Below are positions 11,385 through 20,787 of a stretch of 64,000 nucleotides of DNA, one piece after another. The notes under the pieces are model-generated. The model saw only the letters and a list, made by a program, of their open reading frames with translations, searched no databases and was not told the origin of the DNA. This DNA is from Trichosporon coremiiforme (taxonomy: Eukaryota > Basidiomycota > Tremellomycetes > Trichosporonales > Trichosporonaceae), in the NCBI GenBank assembly GCA_039545355.1, contig BCJJ01000037.1, positions 50,504 to 114,503 of the forward strand, read 5' to 3'. The stretch's first letter is position 1, and every line of letters starts with the position of its first letter. The position numbers were made by a program, and so were the translations under genes.

Positions 11385-12846
11385 TTAGAAGAGGGCGCGG
11401 ATGGCGGCCGAGGAGGCCTCGAGCCAGGCCCAGACGACGGCGCCCGAGAGGATGGGGAGGGAGAGGTTGTCGTCGCATCCGAGGTCGAGGGCCTCGACGA
11501 CCGCTCCGCCGAGTCCGACGACGGCGGCGGTCGCGACCCGGCCGAGTCCGTACCGGAGCACCTCCCAGGTGGCCTCTCCCTGGGATCCCTTGTGCCAGAA
11601 TCCGGCTCCGATGAGGAAGCCCGTGACGGTGGCGGCGAGGAAGCCGGCGAGCGACTTGCGCGGCGCAAACGGCAGCCACTTGGCGCCCGGGACGTGGGCG
11701 GGGAGGGGCTTGGTGTACTTGCCCCAGAGACGGCCGATGGTCGAGGCCGTGGTGTCGCTCCAGCTCAGCGTCAGAATGGCGACGACGGCGACGTCCTTCG
11801 GGTAGAACGAGAGCACGAACACGACACCGATCAGGTACCAGATCACGCCGTTCGGTTTCGTGCGCTCCTCCTCGCGCATCAGGAAGCCGACGACCATCTC
11901 CCACACCTCGGCGAAGCGGGGGAAATTGAGCCGCACAACGTCGATCGCGCCGATCGTCACGGCCGCAGCGGACAGATACGTGATCAAGGGCCGCAGCGTC
12001 GGGGGGTCCGTATACCACAGAGCCAGCGTGAAGAAGCCTGATGTCAGCGAACTGCTCTTCTGGAACAGGAGGCAAGGCACGCAAGACTGGGCCGATGGTC
12101 ACCGCTCAACCGGAATCGTGCGCATGCTGCTCGACCGGCACACTGCTGTGCATACTAAACATGCAGTCCACACAGGCATGCCGTCGTGCGCATCATCGAA
12201 CAGCCCCGCACACACGATCCGCATTAGCCTGATGCTTAACTGAGCGTGCGAGCATTCGTGTGGATGACGGAATCAGGTGTCACGCTTCCCCACAAACCCC
12301 AATTCGCTCGTTATGGTCGCGTCATGTCCACTACGCTGCTCGCTGCTCGCTGCGTGCCTGCTGTCGTGTGACCATTGCAGTTTACTCACCAATGCTAGAG
12401 TGGAACGTTTTGCGGGGGATCTCCCAGTCGACAGCCTTGGTCGGAGTCACGCCCGGGGGCGGCTTGGCGTGGACGCTGCTGCTCCTCCTTCTGCGAATGA
12501 CGGGCTGTCCGTTGGCCTTTCCGTTCGCCTGGCCATTGGTGAACGCCGACGAAGGGGCGGCAGGCGCATCAGCGTGTTCGGGGTGGTTCGGGTCGAGCTC
12601 GACATGGGCGCGAATAATGGGGAGCGTGCTCGTTGTCGTCTGCGGGGAGCGGGACGGGCGCCTGGCACTTCGCCGCCGCGGGCCCTCACTCTCCGAGCTT
12701 GAGTAGCCCGACAGCGAAGGCGAGGACGGGGACAGCACCGGCGAGACCGGGGACGCGGCCCGGAAGGACATCTGGGGGTCGCGGCGGGGGCTGGCGGGCG
12801 ATGGGGCGCGGCGGTTGTGTGGACTCGAGGAGACGGTGGTGGCCAT
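11385..12846 (-). CDS. DGK1: CTP-dependent diacylglycerol kinase, ER/nuclear membrane
   Basis: Integral membrane enzyme that phosphorylates diacylglycerol using CTP, opposing the Pah1 phosphatase in lipid balance. Exons 12390..12846 and 11385..12037 (minus strand) give 369 residues. The first 125 residues are a Ser/Pro/Arg-rich disordered tail, as in yeast. The family signature spans the intron: EIPRKTFHSSIG joins GFFTLALWYT. Several hydrophobic helices follow, with the conserved WSDTTASTIGRLWGK loop (CTP-transferase-like) and a GFWHKG region. The intron (352 nt) ends GCTGACATCAG. The ATG at 12846 is used; the codon before it is TTG. Confidence 0.88.
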
Positions 12847-14003
12847 CAAGTCGGGAGAGACGAGGGTCTAGGTCGAGAGTGGACTGGACAGAGTTTGGCG
12901 ATGGCGAGAAGTCTAGATATCTATCTTTTGGACGGGGGAGGAAGACGCGAGTGTGAGTGGCGGCCGTGATGAGCCGGTGTCCTGTCCGACTATTCTGCCC
13001 CCGTGTGGTGTGATGAATTGGAGCGCGGTCGCTCTCTCGCCTGGCCGGCGGGGTATGCGGGCGTCTGCAACTGGACACTCCCCGATCATCCCTGAGCCGC
13101 TGGGCCTACGCCTTAGCTGACCTGTTCACCATCTCGACATACGTGCCTGTCGCCCGCCCGCCGAAGACTAAGCTGCGACTAAAGACTTAGCACCATCGTC
13201 CCACGTCAACAGGTGGTCTCATCCTCTCAGACACAGAAGCATGCCTCCCACCTCTTCGCATCCCTCCCCACCGACAGACGACCCAACCTTCTCCCACATC
13301 TCCAATGCATCGGAACAACTGACCCACCTTCCACCTTGCTGCCTCAGGAGCAACGAAGGGGGGGGGCGCCGAGCCGACCAGGAGCCAGGAAGAGGCGCAG
13401 CACTGATCCCTCCCCAGTCTTATCTGGTTGGTCCACCTCTTCCGACTCCTGTATAGTCCTGCAACCCTCAAAAGTCGTGCTCAGCCAGCTCGGCTCTCAC
13501 CTGGATGAGCGCATGCATCGCACAATCGGCGACTGTCTCACCTCCCCCCGGCGACCTCGCAGACCTCGCAGATCTCGCATGCGCAGTTGACGTGTCTGGA
13601 CCCACACAACCATGCTAGTCATCGACTAGGCGACTCTTAGCCCGGTGGCCCCCGCGCAGCTGATCATCTTAGTTTCGATAGCCTCTCTATCTTGTGGGGA
13701 TCCCGGCTACTCGAGCACACTACTGGGCCGAACTAGACTCTGATCAGGCTATCTCTTTTCCCGACTTGACCATCATGCACAGATGCACCCGCAGACTGGG
13801 CGGTAACTGTCACTCACTCTCGGATCTGGCCAGTCACCCTTTCGAGATCGTGATGATCGTGACCGGCACGCTGAGCACGTTGTGCGTCACGTCTTTGGCA
13901 AGCAGCATACATTCGTCCGTTCGTTTGCATCGAACCATGGAACAGGAAAAAGTGAACGATGCACTTGACACTTCGACTCGTCCCGCAAGCGAGCAAGAGC
14001 GCA
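12847..14003. other. Intergenic region without recognisable genes
   Basis: 1.16 kb between DGK1 and the small gene at 14004. Short open frames on both strands (such as 13213-13590) have frequent His/Pro/Ser runs and no splice logic. I see nothing functional that can be supported. Confidence 0.4.
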
Positions 14004-14445
14004 ATGAACAGTGCACTCCTTCGAACGACGACGAGGGCGACTGCCGCAGCCCGAGGCAGAACGTTCATGGGCGTGAGTCGCGTCGGATGTCGGATACGCC
14101 AGCATGCGCGGGGTGTGTCCCGACCGGACCGGGTGGCAAGATATCTGTCTTCACTCTTGTGATCACTCCCTTCACTTCTCCACTGACCTGGACTGACCGC
14201 AGGGACCGAGCAGGGAGCGAGTTGACGACCTATCGCGCATCCTCGCCGACGTCGCGGACAGCAACGCCTCGCTGTGGCGAGAGAAGGCCACCCTACAGCG
14301 CGAGCTGTCGGTGCTGGAGAAGCGATTCGCCGCCCTCGTAAACGCACACGAGGCGATGGTGCGGCGTGTCGAGGAGATCAGCGCGAGGGAGAGGCAGGGC
14401 CCCCTGTTCCGCCGTTCGAGTGGGGGAGCGCATCACATCAGATGA
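14004..14445 (+). CDS. Small probable mitochondrial coiled-coil protein
   Basis: Two exons, 14004..14072 and 14203..14445, encode 103 residues. Exon 2 has no internal start codon in frame upstream, so it is seen only by following the splice: GTGAGT donor at 14073 and a GACTGACCGCAG acceptor. The first 23 residues (MNSALLRTTTRATAAARGRT) lack acidic residues and are Arg/Thr/Ala-rich, as in a mitochondrial presequence. Residues about 25-85 have a regular Leu/Val/Ala spacing with many charged residues (DDLSRILADVADSNASLW, LQRELSVLEKRFAALV), a strong coiled-coil pattern. The family is not recognised; it could be a small inner-membrane or matrix scaffold, but that is a guess. Confidence 0.65.
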
Positions 14446-14577
14446 ACCCGAGGTCACAGCAAGAAGGTTAGAGGTTGCATTATGATACATGGGGCATATA
14501 GTGAATACGGAGTTTCGTTATGTCATGGAGTTGTACACGGTCTACGCCTTCCCCACTTCTCTCACCGGCTCACCCGC

Positions 14578-16270
14578 TCACGCCCACTTGGCCAGGACGC
14601 TCATGCAGATCAGGCCGGCAACGACAGCAGCGAACGCAGCAACGACTTTGCTCCACTTGGCCGTCCTCAGGGGTCCGTCGACAAAGTCGGACGCGACGAG
14701 CTTGAACGCGGTGTAAAGCAGGATGCCGGCCGAGATGGAGTTGAGGATGCCGACAGACAGGAGGGACGCCTTGCCGTTCTGGGAGAAGGACTTGCGGATG
14801 CCGATACCGATCGCAATGCCGACGGGCGTGATGAGGATGAATGCGAGGCCCATCAGGGCAATCCTCAGTTTGGAGACCCAGGTCAGGAGCGCCATGCGGG
14901 CTCCGAGCGCGGCGCCCTCGAAGAACTGGTGGAAGACGATGACGATGAGCAGCGTGACCCACCCCGCACCGCTGCCCGCGCCGAGCGTGATGCCGATCAT
15001 GATGCTGTGGAAGATGATGCCGGCCTCGAGCATGATGACCTGCCACCCCTGCTCCTCCTGGAAGAGCGCGTCGGCATGAACACAAGCGTCAGCGACGATG
15101 GGCTGGGGCACCGCGTTCTTCTCGACGTCGGGCTCGGAGCTCGCGTCGCTGGTGCCCAGGTGCGGCGAAGTGTGGAGGTGCATCCCGCTCGAGCGCGAGG
15201 CCTTGCGGTCCGCGGCCCTTGTGCCGATAAAGTCGAGCACGGCAGTGACGACCGCAGCAGCCATGGCGATCGCAGGCGCAGTCGCCTCGTACGACATCTC
15301 GCCGACACACTCGTTCTGGAACATGACGAAGCCGTGGTAGAGCAAATGCACGAATGCAGTCGAGAGGATGATGCCCGTGCCAAAGTGGCGCGCGAGGAAG
15401 AAGACGTTGGGCCAGAACCCGAGCTGGCGGCCCCACGACGCCGCGTCGAGGGGTTGAGAGCCACTGCGGGCCCAGCCGGCCACGATCGGGATCAGGACGC
15501 CGAGGGCACTGCCGACCAGAATGATGAAGATTGCCCCAATGTGCAGTCCCATGTTGTAGTCCTCGAGCAGAACGCGGCCGCACGCGAGCTGGGCGTCGCT
15601 GCAGTCGCCGTGCGTGTGTCCGACTGAAAATGTTAGCGAATGCCGGCAGAAGCCCGGATGACGATCACGTTGACCTGCCGAAGTGGCCGAGATCGATGTG
15701 TTCCTGTGAGAACTTACCGTGGATGACACATTCTCCGCTGTCCTCGTACTGCGCGTCGTGCGCCGCCTCGGCGCTTCCCGGGGCCGCAGCCTTCTCGCAA
15801 TCCCAGTGCGTCTCGTGCCAGGTACACTTTCCGCGTCCCGTGGGGGTCGCGTCGGGCGATGCGGCAGCGGTCGCGGTGGCAGGTCCGTCGCAGTGCCAGT
15901 GGTCGCCGTGCTGGTGGCAGCCAGTCGATTCGGTCGGCGAGGGAGCGGCAGCGACGCCGGCTTCGTGCTCGTGCTCGTGCTCCTCTTCGGCGTGATCGTG
16001 GCCCTCCTCGGCATGGTCGTGGCCTTCTTCGGCGTGGGCCGTCTCCTCGTGCTCATGGTCGTGGTCGTCGTGCACGGCAGGAGTCACTGTCGCAGCGGCG
16101 CCCGTGGCGGTCGCCGGACCGTCACAGTGCCAGTGGTCTCCGTGGGCGTGGCATCCGGTCGACTCGGTCGGAGAGGGTGCGAGGGGGGCGACAGAAGCCT
16201 GCGCAGCGGTCGTTTGCGCCAAGGCAGGCGCGGCGAGCACGATGAGGGCGGTCTGGAGTGCCCACTTCAT
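14578..16270 (-). CDS. ZIP-family zinc transporter with His/Cys-rich ectodomain
   Basis: Plasma-membrane zinc (or iron) importer of the ZIP family, similar to yeast Zrt1/Zrt2. Exons 15718..16270 and 14578..15623 give 532 residues. There is a signal peptide (1-18), then a 165-residue ectodomain. It has two near-identical copies of GCHxHGDHWHCDGP (Cys 40-49 and 118-127), a His/Glu run between them (67-103) and a third Cys/His element, CTWHETHWDC (149-158). The membrane part shows GLHIGAIFIILVGSALGV, the metal-site helices EAGIIFHSIMIGITLG and VFHQFFEGAALGARM, and a C-terminal FKLVASDFVDG region. It is divergent from the zincophore gene at 17604. The intron ends CTAACATTTTCAG. Confidence 0.93.
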
Positions 16271-16327
16271 TGCAGTGCGATTTTGGTCCGAGGTGATGAA
16301 GAAGCCAGATACAGCTTGGTATGCTGA

Positions 16328-16335
16328 CTTTTATC
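16328..16335 (-). promoter_or_regulatory. GATAAAAG core-promoter box of ZIP gene
   Basis: Reads GATAAAAGTCAG on the minus strand, 58 bases before the ZIP start codon. It is the mirror partner of the box at 17546. Confidence 0.5.
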
Positions 16336-17545
16336 AATGTTTCGGCGCCCAGCTCGTGTGCACGTTCGCGGCACTGTCGCGGACTCGCTTACCTCTAGGG
16401 GTAAAGCTGCAGGACCTCATGTCCGCGCCGGTGCAAGTACGCAACACCTGAAAGGATGTTGAACGCGATCACGGATGCCAAGCCTGCCAAGAAATGAGGA
16501 CTTGGTGTATCTCGGTGACATTGGGATGTTGTGACTGGTCGGCGAGCTCCAGACGAGCGCCAGATGAGCGCCAGTCTTGCGCCAGGCTCCCATCGGCGTC
16601 GCGCAGAATGAGGACTTGAAGGTGGTCAAGACATCGAGGACTGGGCAAAGTGTCGGAATGGGGACCCGACCGGTGATCTTGACTTGCCCGTGCCTGAGAT
16701 ATCGACGTGCCTGATTTCGATGTCGTCGAAGTGAAGTGGCTCCGTCCTCCGTCCTCAACACTGTGCTCCGTGCACCGACTCCGCTTCTGTGCCCCGCCGT
16801 GCATGCCGAGCGGAAAAGCATATCACAGCGTCAGGCTTTGTGTCCGATTTGGAATGTTTTGTGGACTATCGTGATCAGGGTCGTGGAGACCCTCCGACTC
16901 GCCGAGATGGCCGACTGCCTTGCATTCAACCACTGAGAGATCAACTTTGAAGGATCCCTCCGCAGTCAATGTCCGCCTTACTCGGATCCGCAGTCTCCGC
17001 CGGAGTTGTGAGCACGCTAGTACTCACTGAATGCCTGAGATGACCCCAATTCTCGCTTGTCTGATCGCCCCATTCGCTCGGAGGACCGAGTCTTGGTCGC
17101 TGGTCAATTGCCATGCCTCGGTCGTGGGTCGCAGGACCGGTCTCGCGACCGCTCTGCTCCCCAAGGAGACAATGGGATTGACAGCTGCGGCATTTTTTCA
17201 CAGCTCAGACGGCGGTTTGCTTGCCGCTGATTGAAGAGAGTATTGCGGCCGCAATGGTCTTCGTGGCGGCGAAACCTCGGCGAAGGCGTCTTGCGGGCAA
17301 GTCTCTGTGACCGGACGATCCTCTTTCAAATGTGGGCGCCTCAACTTGGAACGGGGGTGCGCACTGCATCCAGAGTCTCCACAGACCACCAGCACCCTCC
17401 GGCTCCCAATTTTGATATACTGACCAAGCTCGAGGCGTCGCAATGCGAGGACTGCGAGGCTATCGCATGTCTTGGCATTGAGGTCATGACCATGGCATTC
17501 CTACGTTCCAAACTTTGATCAAGAGGTAATGTTGGTCGCGAGGCA

Positions 17546-17553
17546 GATAAAAG
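17546..17553 (+). promoter_or_regulatory. GATAAAAG core-promoter box of zincophore gene
   Basis: GATAAAAG 51 bases upstream of the ATG at 17604, in the context GATAAAAGGCAG. The ZIP gene has GATAAAAGTCAG at nearly the same distance, so both probably use the same TATA-like core element. Confidence 0.5.
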
Positions 17554-17603
17554 GCAGGAAGAGCGGGTAGATATCTTATCACCAACCCAGCAGTCCCAGT
17601 ATC

Positions 17604-18545
17604 ATGCTTGCCTCGCTCCTCGTCACCCTCGGCGCTGCCGCCAGCGCCTCCGCCGGCCCGATCCTCATCCCCCGCGAGCTGAAGGAGTATTCTGCCGATG
17701 TCGAGCTCCATTCCTCGTGCAACGCGACTCAGCAGCGCATGCTGAAGCAGGCCCTCGGCGAGATGAACGAGGTCACCTCGTTCGCGATCGAGTACCTCGA
17801 GCACAACGGCGCGCAGGACGAAGTCTTCACGACTTACTTCGGCACCGAGCCCGAGGCTTATCCGACTGTCATTGGTGCTTACAAGGCCCTCCTCAGCGCG
17901 AACAAGAAGGGCGCCCTCATCCGCTGCGACGACCCCGATGGAAACTGCCACCAGGACGGATGGCGCGGCCACTACCGCGGCCAGAACGCTACGACTGAGA
18001 CCGTCATCTGCGACTCGTCGTATACCGACCGCCTCTTCAACTCTGCCTTCTGCATGTTCGGCTTCCAGCTCGCCAAAGACAAGCCCAGCACCTACTGGTC
18101 CATCGACCTGATGTGAGTGTCTCCTGCCCTCGCTACTTGCCGGATAGCTAATCCCAGGCACCGCATGTACCATGTCCCGCAGATCTCGAACGCGGCCGTG
18201 GGCCACATCACCGAGGGTCTCGCCGATGTCACGGACAAGGCTGCCCACAACTCCACCGGCCTTGACCTCGACTCGGACGCGCTGCAGTACTTCGCGGCCC
18301 ACGTGTATGCCGTCGAGGTGGCTGGCGGCGGCGACCAGTGTATCGGCGAGATCGGCCACGACCACGACGAGGCTCACGGTGACGACAACAAGGACAGCAA
18401 GGACCCCCAGGATGCCCAGGGTGGCGACAAGGACTGCCACACGCACGCCGACGGCACTGTCCACTGTGAGGGCGGCGATGCCGCTCAGCAGGATGCCCAG
18501 CCTACCTCCGAGGCCGCTCAGCCTACCTCGTCTGAAACCCCTTAG
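17604..18545 (+). CDS. PRA1: Pra1/Zps1/Aspf2-family secreted zincophore, cut by an in-frame stop
   Basis: Secreted zinc-binding protein that captures external zinc for a partner ZIP transporter. Exons 17604..18112 and 18158..18545 give 298 residues. The signal peptide covers about 1-18. The family core is clear: IRCDDPDGNC, NATTETVICD, then DLM-HRMYH across the 45-nt intron (HRxxH zinc motif at residues 171-175) and DSDALQYFAAHVYAVE. A Cys/His tail motif CHTHADGTVHC is encoded at 18435-18467. The reading frame then meets TAG at 18543-18545, but the same frame continues with two more such motifs to 18758. It is paired divergently with the ZIP gene, as reported for PRA1-ZRT1 in Candida. See findings for the stop codon. 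Confidence 0.88.
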
Positions 18546-18758
18546 CCGACCTCTTCTGAGGCCGCTCCCGCGCCCGCCCCCACCTCCGAGGCTGCCGCTG
18601 CTCCCGCGCAGGCCAGCGACAACTGCCACACCCACGACGACGGTACCGTCCACTGTGGCGACCACGACGAGCCCGCTGCGCCGGCTGCTCAGCCCTCCGC
18701 GGCCGCCTCGGACAAGGATTGCCACACCCACGCCGACGGCACTGTCCACTGCGTCTAA
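18546..18758 (+). other. In-frame continuation of zincophore tail beyond the TAG stop
   Basis: 71 codons (70 sense plus TAA at 18756-18758) in the same frame as exon 2, without any further stop. They encode PTSSEAA/APAP-type linkers and two more tail motifs: CHTHDDGTVHC (18624-18656) and CHTHADGTVHC (18720-18752, followed by V and the stop). The repeats have the same codon style as the part before the stop, so this stretch was coding until recently or is reached by readthrough. Full length would be 369 residues. Confidence 0.75.
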
Positions 18759-18898
18759 AAGTATAAGCTCTCGTTAGCTTCCATAAGTTTATAATCGCGA
18801 TGAGTGATGCACGATGAACGTCTAGACCCTTCCATCATTTCGCCGGCTGTGGTTTGTGAAAGCTCATTGTGTGAGCAGGATAAGGCGTGCATCCCAGC

Positions 18899-20016
18899 TC
18901 ATCTTCCCATAAAGCGGTTCCAGTTCCGCTCCAGCGTCTGTACCGTCCAGACCTCGTCGTCGCGTAGGTCCCGCACATGTCCCTTCTCGTCGAACACCTC
19001 CTCGTCGTCGTTCTCCATGGCCACACTCTCGGTTTCGAGTTGCCATCCCTTGCACGTCGAAATCCACACCGTTGCGGCCCAGACGAGGCGCGTAATATCC
19101 TCGATGGAGCTCGTGTCGCTCTCGACCAGCATGCGATCGCGGGGCACAGCACGGACAACCTCGTCTCCCAAGCGAGCGGTGATGAGCACGCTCGGCGAGA
19201 AGTAGACGTTCGGCATAGTGCGTGCGAGCTGCGTGACAAAGTCGGGGCTCATGCCGCCGCACGAGTGGATGCACGCATTCCCCCGGTGACCCTTGAGCAG
19301 ATCCATCGTCGCGCCGCTCGCGTTCACGCAGTGCAAGCTCGCGGGCACACCGAGCTCGTCGGCCAGCTCGAGCTGGAGCTTGCAGATCGCGGTTTGGTGC
19401 GGCATGGCGGTCTTGAAGGGCGTCATCTGGGCTGGCTCGTCTGAGCCGCGTGGTGGCCAGATACGCGCGCGCGCCGTGGCATCCAGCCCAATCTCGCCCA
19501 CCATGCCCCCGCACGACTTGATGTGCTCCCGCATCTGCGACAGCAGCGGTTCGAACGGTTCCGGGTCCGGCAGCTGCGGCAGGAGAGCCTCAAGCTCCGC
19601 TACCTGCTTCGCCTTTTTGGGCGCGAAGACAGAGAGGTAGTGGTCCCGCTTTGACGGCGTTTCTCCCAGATAGTATCGGTGCACGAACCAAGGGTGGTAA
19701 CCGAAGCAGGGCTGGATGTCTTGTCGATCGGCGACAGCCTTCACGCTGTTCTGGTCGATGTACGTCGACATAGCTGCCAGACACCCGAGCGGAACGGCAT
19801 CGTAATCGGCCGCTGACGGTGACTTGTCAGTCGGGTGGACGTGTGCGTCCGTCACTGCTATCAGCGGGGCAAAGAGAGCAGCTCACGGTGCTTCAGGACC
19901 TCATCTGGGGGTAGCTCGAGCGTCTTCCAGTCCGGGATGCTGGCGGGTTTGGGTTCGGGCTTCTTCGCCCCATTCTCCGCTCCTTTCGGCTTAGTCTGCT
20001 CGATCGAGGGGCACAT
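18899..20016 (-). CDS. TatD-like metal-dependent hydrolase (Scn1 type)
   Basis: Amidohydrolase-fold protein of the TatD DNase family, like fission yeast Scn1. Exons 19887..20016 and 18899..19854 (minus strand) give 361 residues. Metal ligands are visible: TDAHVHPTD near residue 46, GEIGLDA, SLHCVNASG, IHSCGGM and LVESDTS. Residues 1-43 are a Lys/Pro-rich lead. The 32-nt intron is among the shortest here and ends TAGCAG, a tandem acceptor that could add or drop one residue. The true substrate (DNA 3' ends or another phosphoester) cannot be told. Confidence 0.85.
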
Positions 20017-20787
20017 GTTGGACAGAGCTGAGAAGCAGGCAGCATGATGTCAGGAGAGTCGTCGAGGGTGGAGGTCGGTCGAGTGGAGGCCCGGTTCGTC
20101 ACGTGACGGTGCCCAAGAGCTGGTTCGATTCGAGCACGAGCAATCTGGAAGGTGATACTTTTCTGCTCTTTCCGCTAGAATGCTTTGAATATCAATCCGG
20201 GCATCTCCTCCGGCCCGGCAGCATTGACACGAGCAGGCGATGCCTCCAGCCCACCTGCTTCGATGATATTCCGCAAGCTCACGCGCGCTCACCGCAGAAG
20301 ACCGAACTGGAAAGTTGCACATGACACGGAAACAGTAGGCAAACAGCGCCTTCGCACGCCAGATCCGCACCAATCCGCACTTCCGCACCTGAAACCCGCT
20401 CCACCATTCCACACACTCGAGCGAACCTCTCGTTCTTCATCTACGCGACTGATCATCCGGATTCCATGTCCGGATTCCAGAGAGTCTGGACACCGTGGAA
20501 AAGGGGGGGGGGGGGGGGGGGGGGGGGAGAAGGAATATGGGGACTCTAAGCTCTATCCAGGCATCACCCGCGGCTGTACTCTTTCTCTGCACTGCAGTTC
20601 TGTAACGTTCTGCCAAGCCAGATGATTGCCGAGTGATCTCAAAGTACTCACCGCATCTTCTCCCCATGATACCGAGCGGCAGGAACAGAGAGGCATCCCA
20701 GCTCTTGATGGGACCACACGGGGAGCTCGTTGACCCTATAAGAAGTCGTAGGAGAGTGCAGGGGTTCGCACTCGACGAACGACAAGC
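20017..20787. other. Intergenic, promoter of transporter gene with G25 tract
   Basis: 771 bases between divergent genes. It contains a 25-base G run at 20503-20527 and a TATAAG at 20737-20742, 50 bases before the transporter ATG. No gene is supported. A tRNA-like box B string near 20121 has no matching arms. Confidence 0.5.
20503..20527 (+). repeat. Poly-G tract (25 nt)
   Basis: Uninterrupted run of 25 G about 260 bases upstream of the transporter start. Such tracts are prone to length change and to assembly error. Confidence 0.9.

Larger units (their letters stand above)
16271..17603. promoter_or_regulatory. Shared divergent promoter of zinc transporter and zincophore genes
   Basis: 1.33 kb between two outward-reading zinc-uptake genes. 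GATAAAAG-NCAG boxes occur near both ends: 16328-16335 (minus strand, 58 bases before the ZIP ATG) and 17546-17553 (plus strand, 51 bases before the zincophore ATG). Three sequences match 8 of the 10 fixed positions of the yeast Zap1 zinc-responsive element ACCTTNAAGGT: 16446-16456, 16613-16623 and 16944-16954. By simple counting, about 0.5 such matches are expected by chance in this length. Joint induction by zinc limitation is inferred. No gene is seen inside. Confidence 0.55.

Noticed and set aside
18466..18545. Intron that would remove the zincophore TAG (donor GTGAGG at 18466, acceptor CCTTAG)
   Set aside because: 80 nt, so it shifts the frame and stops at once; other GT donors tested also break the frame.
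17484..18749. 421-residue minus-strand frame opposite the zincophore
   Set aside because: Val/Gly repeats produced by the Ala/Pro/Asp-rich plus-strand coding; the zincophore family match is decisive.
20121..20140. tRNA box B-like GGTTCGATTC
   Set aside because: The T-arm pairs incompletely and no acceptor or D-arm is present; similar strings at 24446 and 39400 fail likewise.
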